Part shown: in pieces, positions 13,797-14,351 of the stretch
Numbering within the stretch: position 1 is the first letter of the stretch
How the letters are laid out: every line of letters begins with the position of its first letter
Origin: an uncultured bacterium
Lineage (GTDB): Bacteria; Bacillota; Clostridia; Lachnospirales; Lachnospiraceae
Length of the DNA: 14,351 nt
Direction: 5' to 3'
Assembly: GCA_945871045.1 (NCBI GenBank)
Contig: CAMBUC010000019.1
Coordinates: 1-14,351, forward strand
Program-made: the position numbers and the translations under genes
Notes under the pieces: generated by a model
Seen by the model: the letters and a program-made list of their open reading frames with translations, nothing else
Database searches by the model: none
What the model was told of the DNA's origin: nothing

Positions 13797-13823
13797 GCAA
13801 AAAATGTTTAGGTAATCTGTGCA

Positions 13824-13852
13824 TAGCATTCGGCTGGGAACTTTTGTATAGT
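13824..13852 (+). promoter_or_regulatory. Possible msmK promoter
   Basis: TATAGT at 13847-13852 is a fair -10 element with TG just upstream. The -35 position (13824-13829, TAGCAT) is a poor match. A weak -35 next to the tandem repeats would fit an activator-dependent promoter, which is inference. Transcription would start near 13859 and the ribosome binding site AGGAGG is at 13902-13907. Confidence 0.4.
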
Positions 13853-13915
13853 AAGTACAGTTCGAAAAAGAAGTCGTGCAATTTATCAATCAAACATTTT
13901 TAGGAGGAAAAAGTA

Positions 13916-14351
13916 ATGTCAAGTTTATCATGCAAGAACATTTGCAAAAGATACCCCAACGGTTTTGAGGCTGTTAAGGATTTCAACCTCGAAGTAGCTG
14001 ATAAAGAGTTTATCATCTTCGTAGGACCTTCAGGATGTGGAAAGTCAACCACTCTTCGTATGATCGCAGGTCTGGAAGAGATCTCTTCCGGTGAGTTATA
14101 CATCGATGGAAAGTTAGAGAACGACGTAGAGCCTAAGGACCGTGATATCGCAATGGTATTCCAGAGTTACGCGCTGTATCCTCATATGACCGTATATGAG
14201 AACATGTCATTCGGTCTGAAGATGCGTAAAGTTCCCAAGGACATCATCGACCAGAAGGTTCGTGAGGCTGCTAAGATCCTCGATCTGGAGAAATTATTAG
14301 ACCGTAAGCCGAAGGCTCTTTCCGGTGGACAGAGACAGCGTGTTGCTATGG
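13916..14351 (+). CDS. msmK: Sugar ABC transporter ATPase, MsmK/UgpC/MalK type, 5' part
   Basis: The first 145 residues of a CUT1-type sugar ABC transporter ATPase; the gene runs off the end of the window. Motifs are Walker A GPSGCGKST (37-45), Q-loop MVFQSYALYPHMTVYENM with Gln83, and the signature LSGGQRQR (135-142). The segment VEPKDRDIAMVFQ is diagnostic of the MalK/MsmK/UgpC group, which in Firmicutes often serves several sugar transporters and is encoded alone. The expected full length is ~370 residues with a C-terminal regulatory TOBE domain. The ATG at 13916 follows AGGAGG by eight bases. Codon choice differs from the hyd and hyp genes (frequent CGT, GGT, TCC, CTG, AAG), as in a highly expressed gene. 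The transported sugar cannot be told from the ATPase. Confidence 0.93.
   Translation, partial: MSSLSCKNICKRYPNGFEAVKDFNLEVADKEFIIFVGPSGCGKSTTLRMIAGLEEISSGELYIDGKLENDVEPKDRDIAMVFQSYALYPHMTVYENMSFGLKMRKVPKDIIDQKVREAAKILDLEKLLDRKPKALSGGQRQRVAM

Overview
The window reads as a chromosomal segment of an anaerobic Firmicute, most likely a gut-type Clostridia of the Lachnospiraceae kind. This is inferred, not proven. The reasons are a complete HydE/HydF/HydG set for [FeFe]-hydrogenase maturation, a TM1266-type companion gene, a Gram-positive style BirA operator in front of bioY, strong AGGAGG ribosome binding sites, T-rich intrinsic terminators, and a queL-like plus yhhQ queuosine salvage pair of the kind known from Clostridioides difficile. 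No rRNA, tRNA, CRISPR array, transposase or prophage gene was found.

Layout. (1) 1-1083: the end of a CbiQ-type ECF transporter membrane subunit and its CbiO ATPase. (2) 1152-1823: bioY, the biotin-binding ECF subunit, with its own TTGACA-N17-TACAAT promoter, a BirA operator across the -35 box and a terminator at the stop codon. (3) 1877-4440: hypA (nickel metallochaperone) and a glgX-type glycogen debranching enzyme in a two-gene operon, closed by a bidirectional terminator. (4) 4418-6114, minus strand: a queL-like radical SAM gene and a yhhQ transporter gene behind a leader with a preQ1-I-like aptamer, an intrinsic terminator and a plausible antiterminator pairing. (5) 6165-8101, plus strand: a divergent promoter, an HNH nuclease-like protein with a C-terminal membrane helix, and hydF overlapping it by ATGA. 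(6) 8105-10549: hypF with its own promoter. (7) 10550-10885: a non-coding stretch unusually rich in inverted repeats. (8) 10886-13710: TM1266-like gene, hydE and hydG. (9) 13711-14351: three tandem 30-bp repeats and the start of a MsmK/UgpC-type sugar ABC ATPase.

How the genes fit together. HydG and HydE (radical SAM enzymes) and HydF (GTPase scaffold) build the 2Fe subcluster of [FeFe]-hydrogenase. HypF and HypA belong to the separate [NiFe] pathway (CN/CO ligand synthesis and nickel insertion), and the CbiQ/CbiO transporter at the left could import nickel or cobalt. The region therefore mixes metal transport and both hydrogenase maturation routes. Neither hydrogenase structural gene lies in the window.

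The least explained parts are the QueL-type enzyme with a CX4CX2C cluster motif and its leader, the membrane-anchored HNH protein coupled to hydF, the repeat-rich gap before the TM1266-like gene, and the 30-bp repeats before msmK. No computation or database search was run; family calls rest on motifs read by eye and recalled family knowledge.
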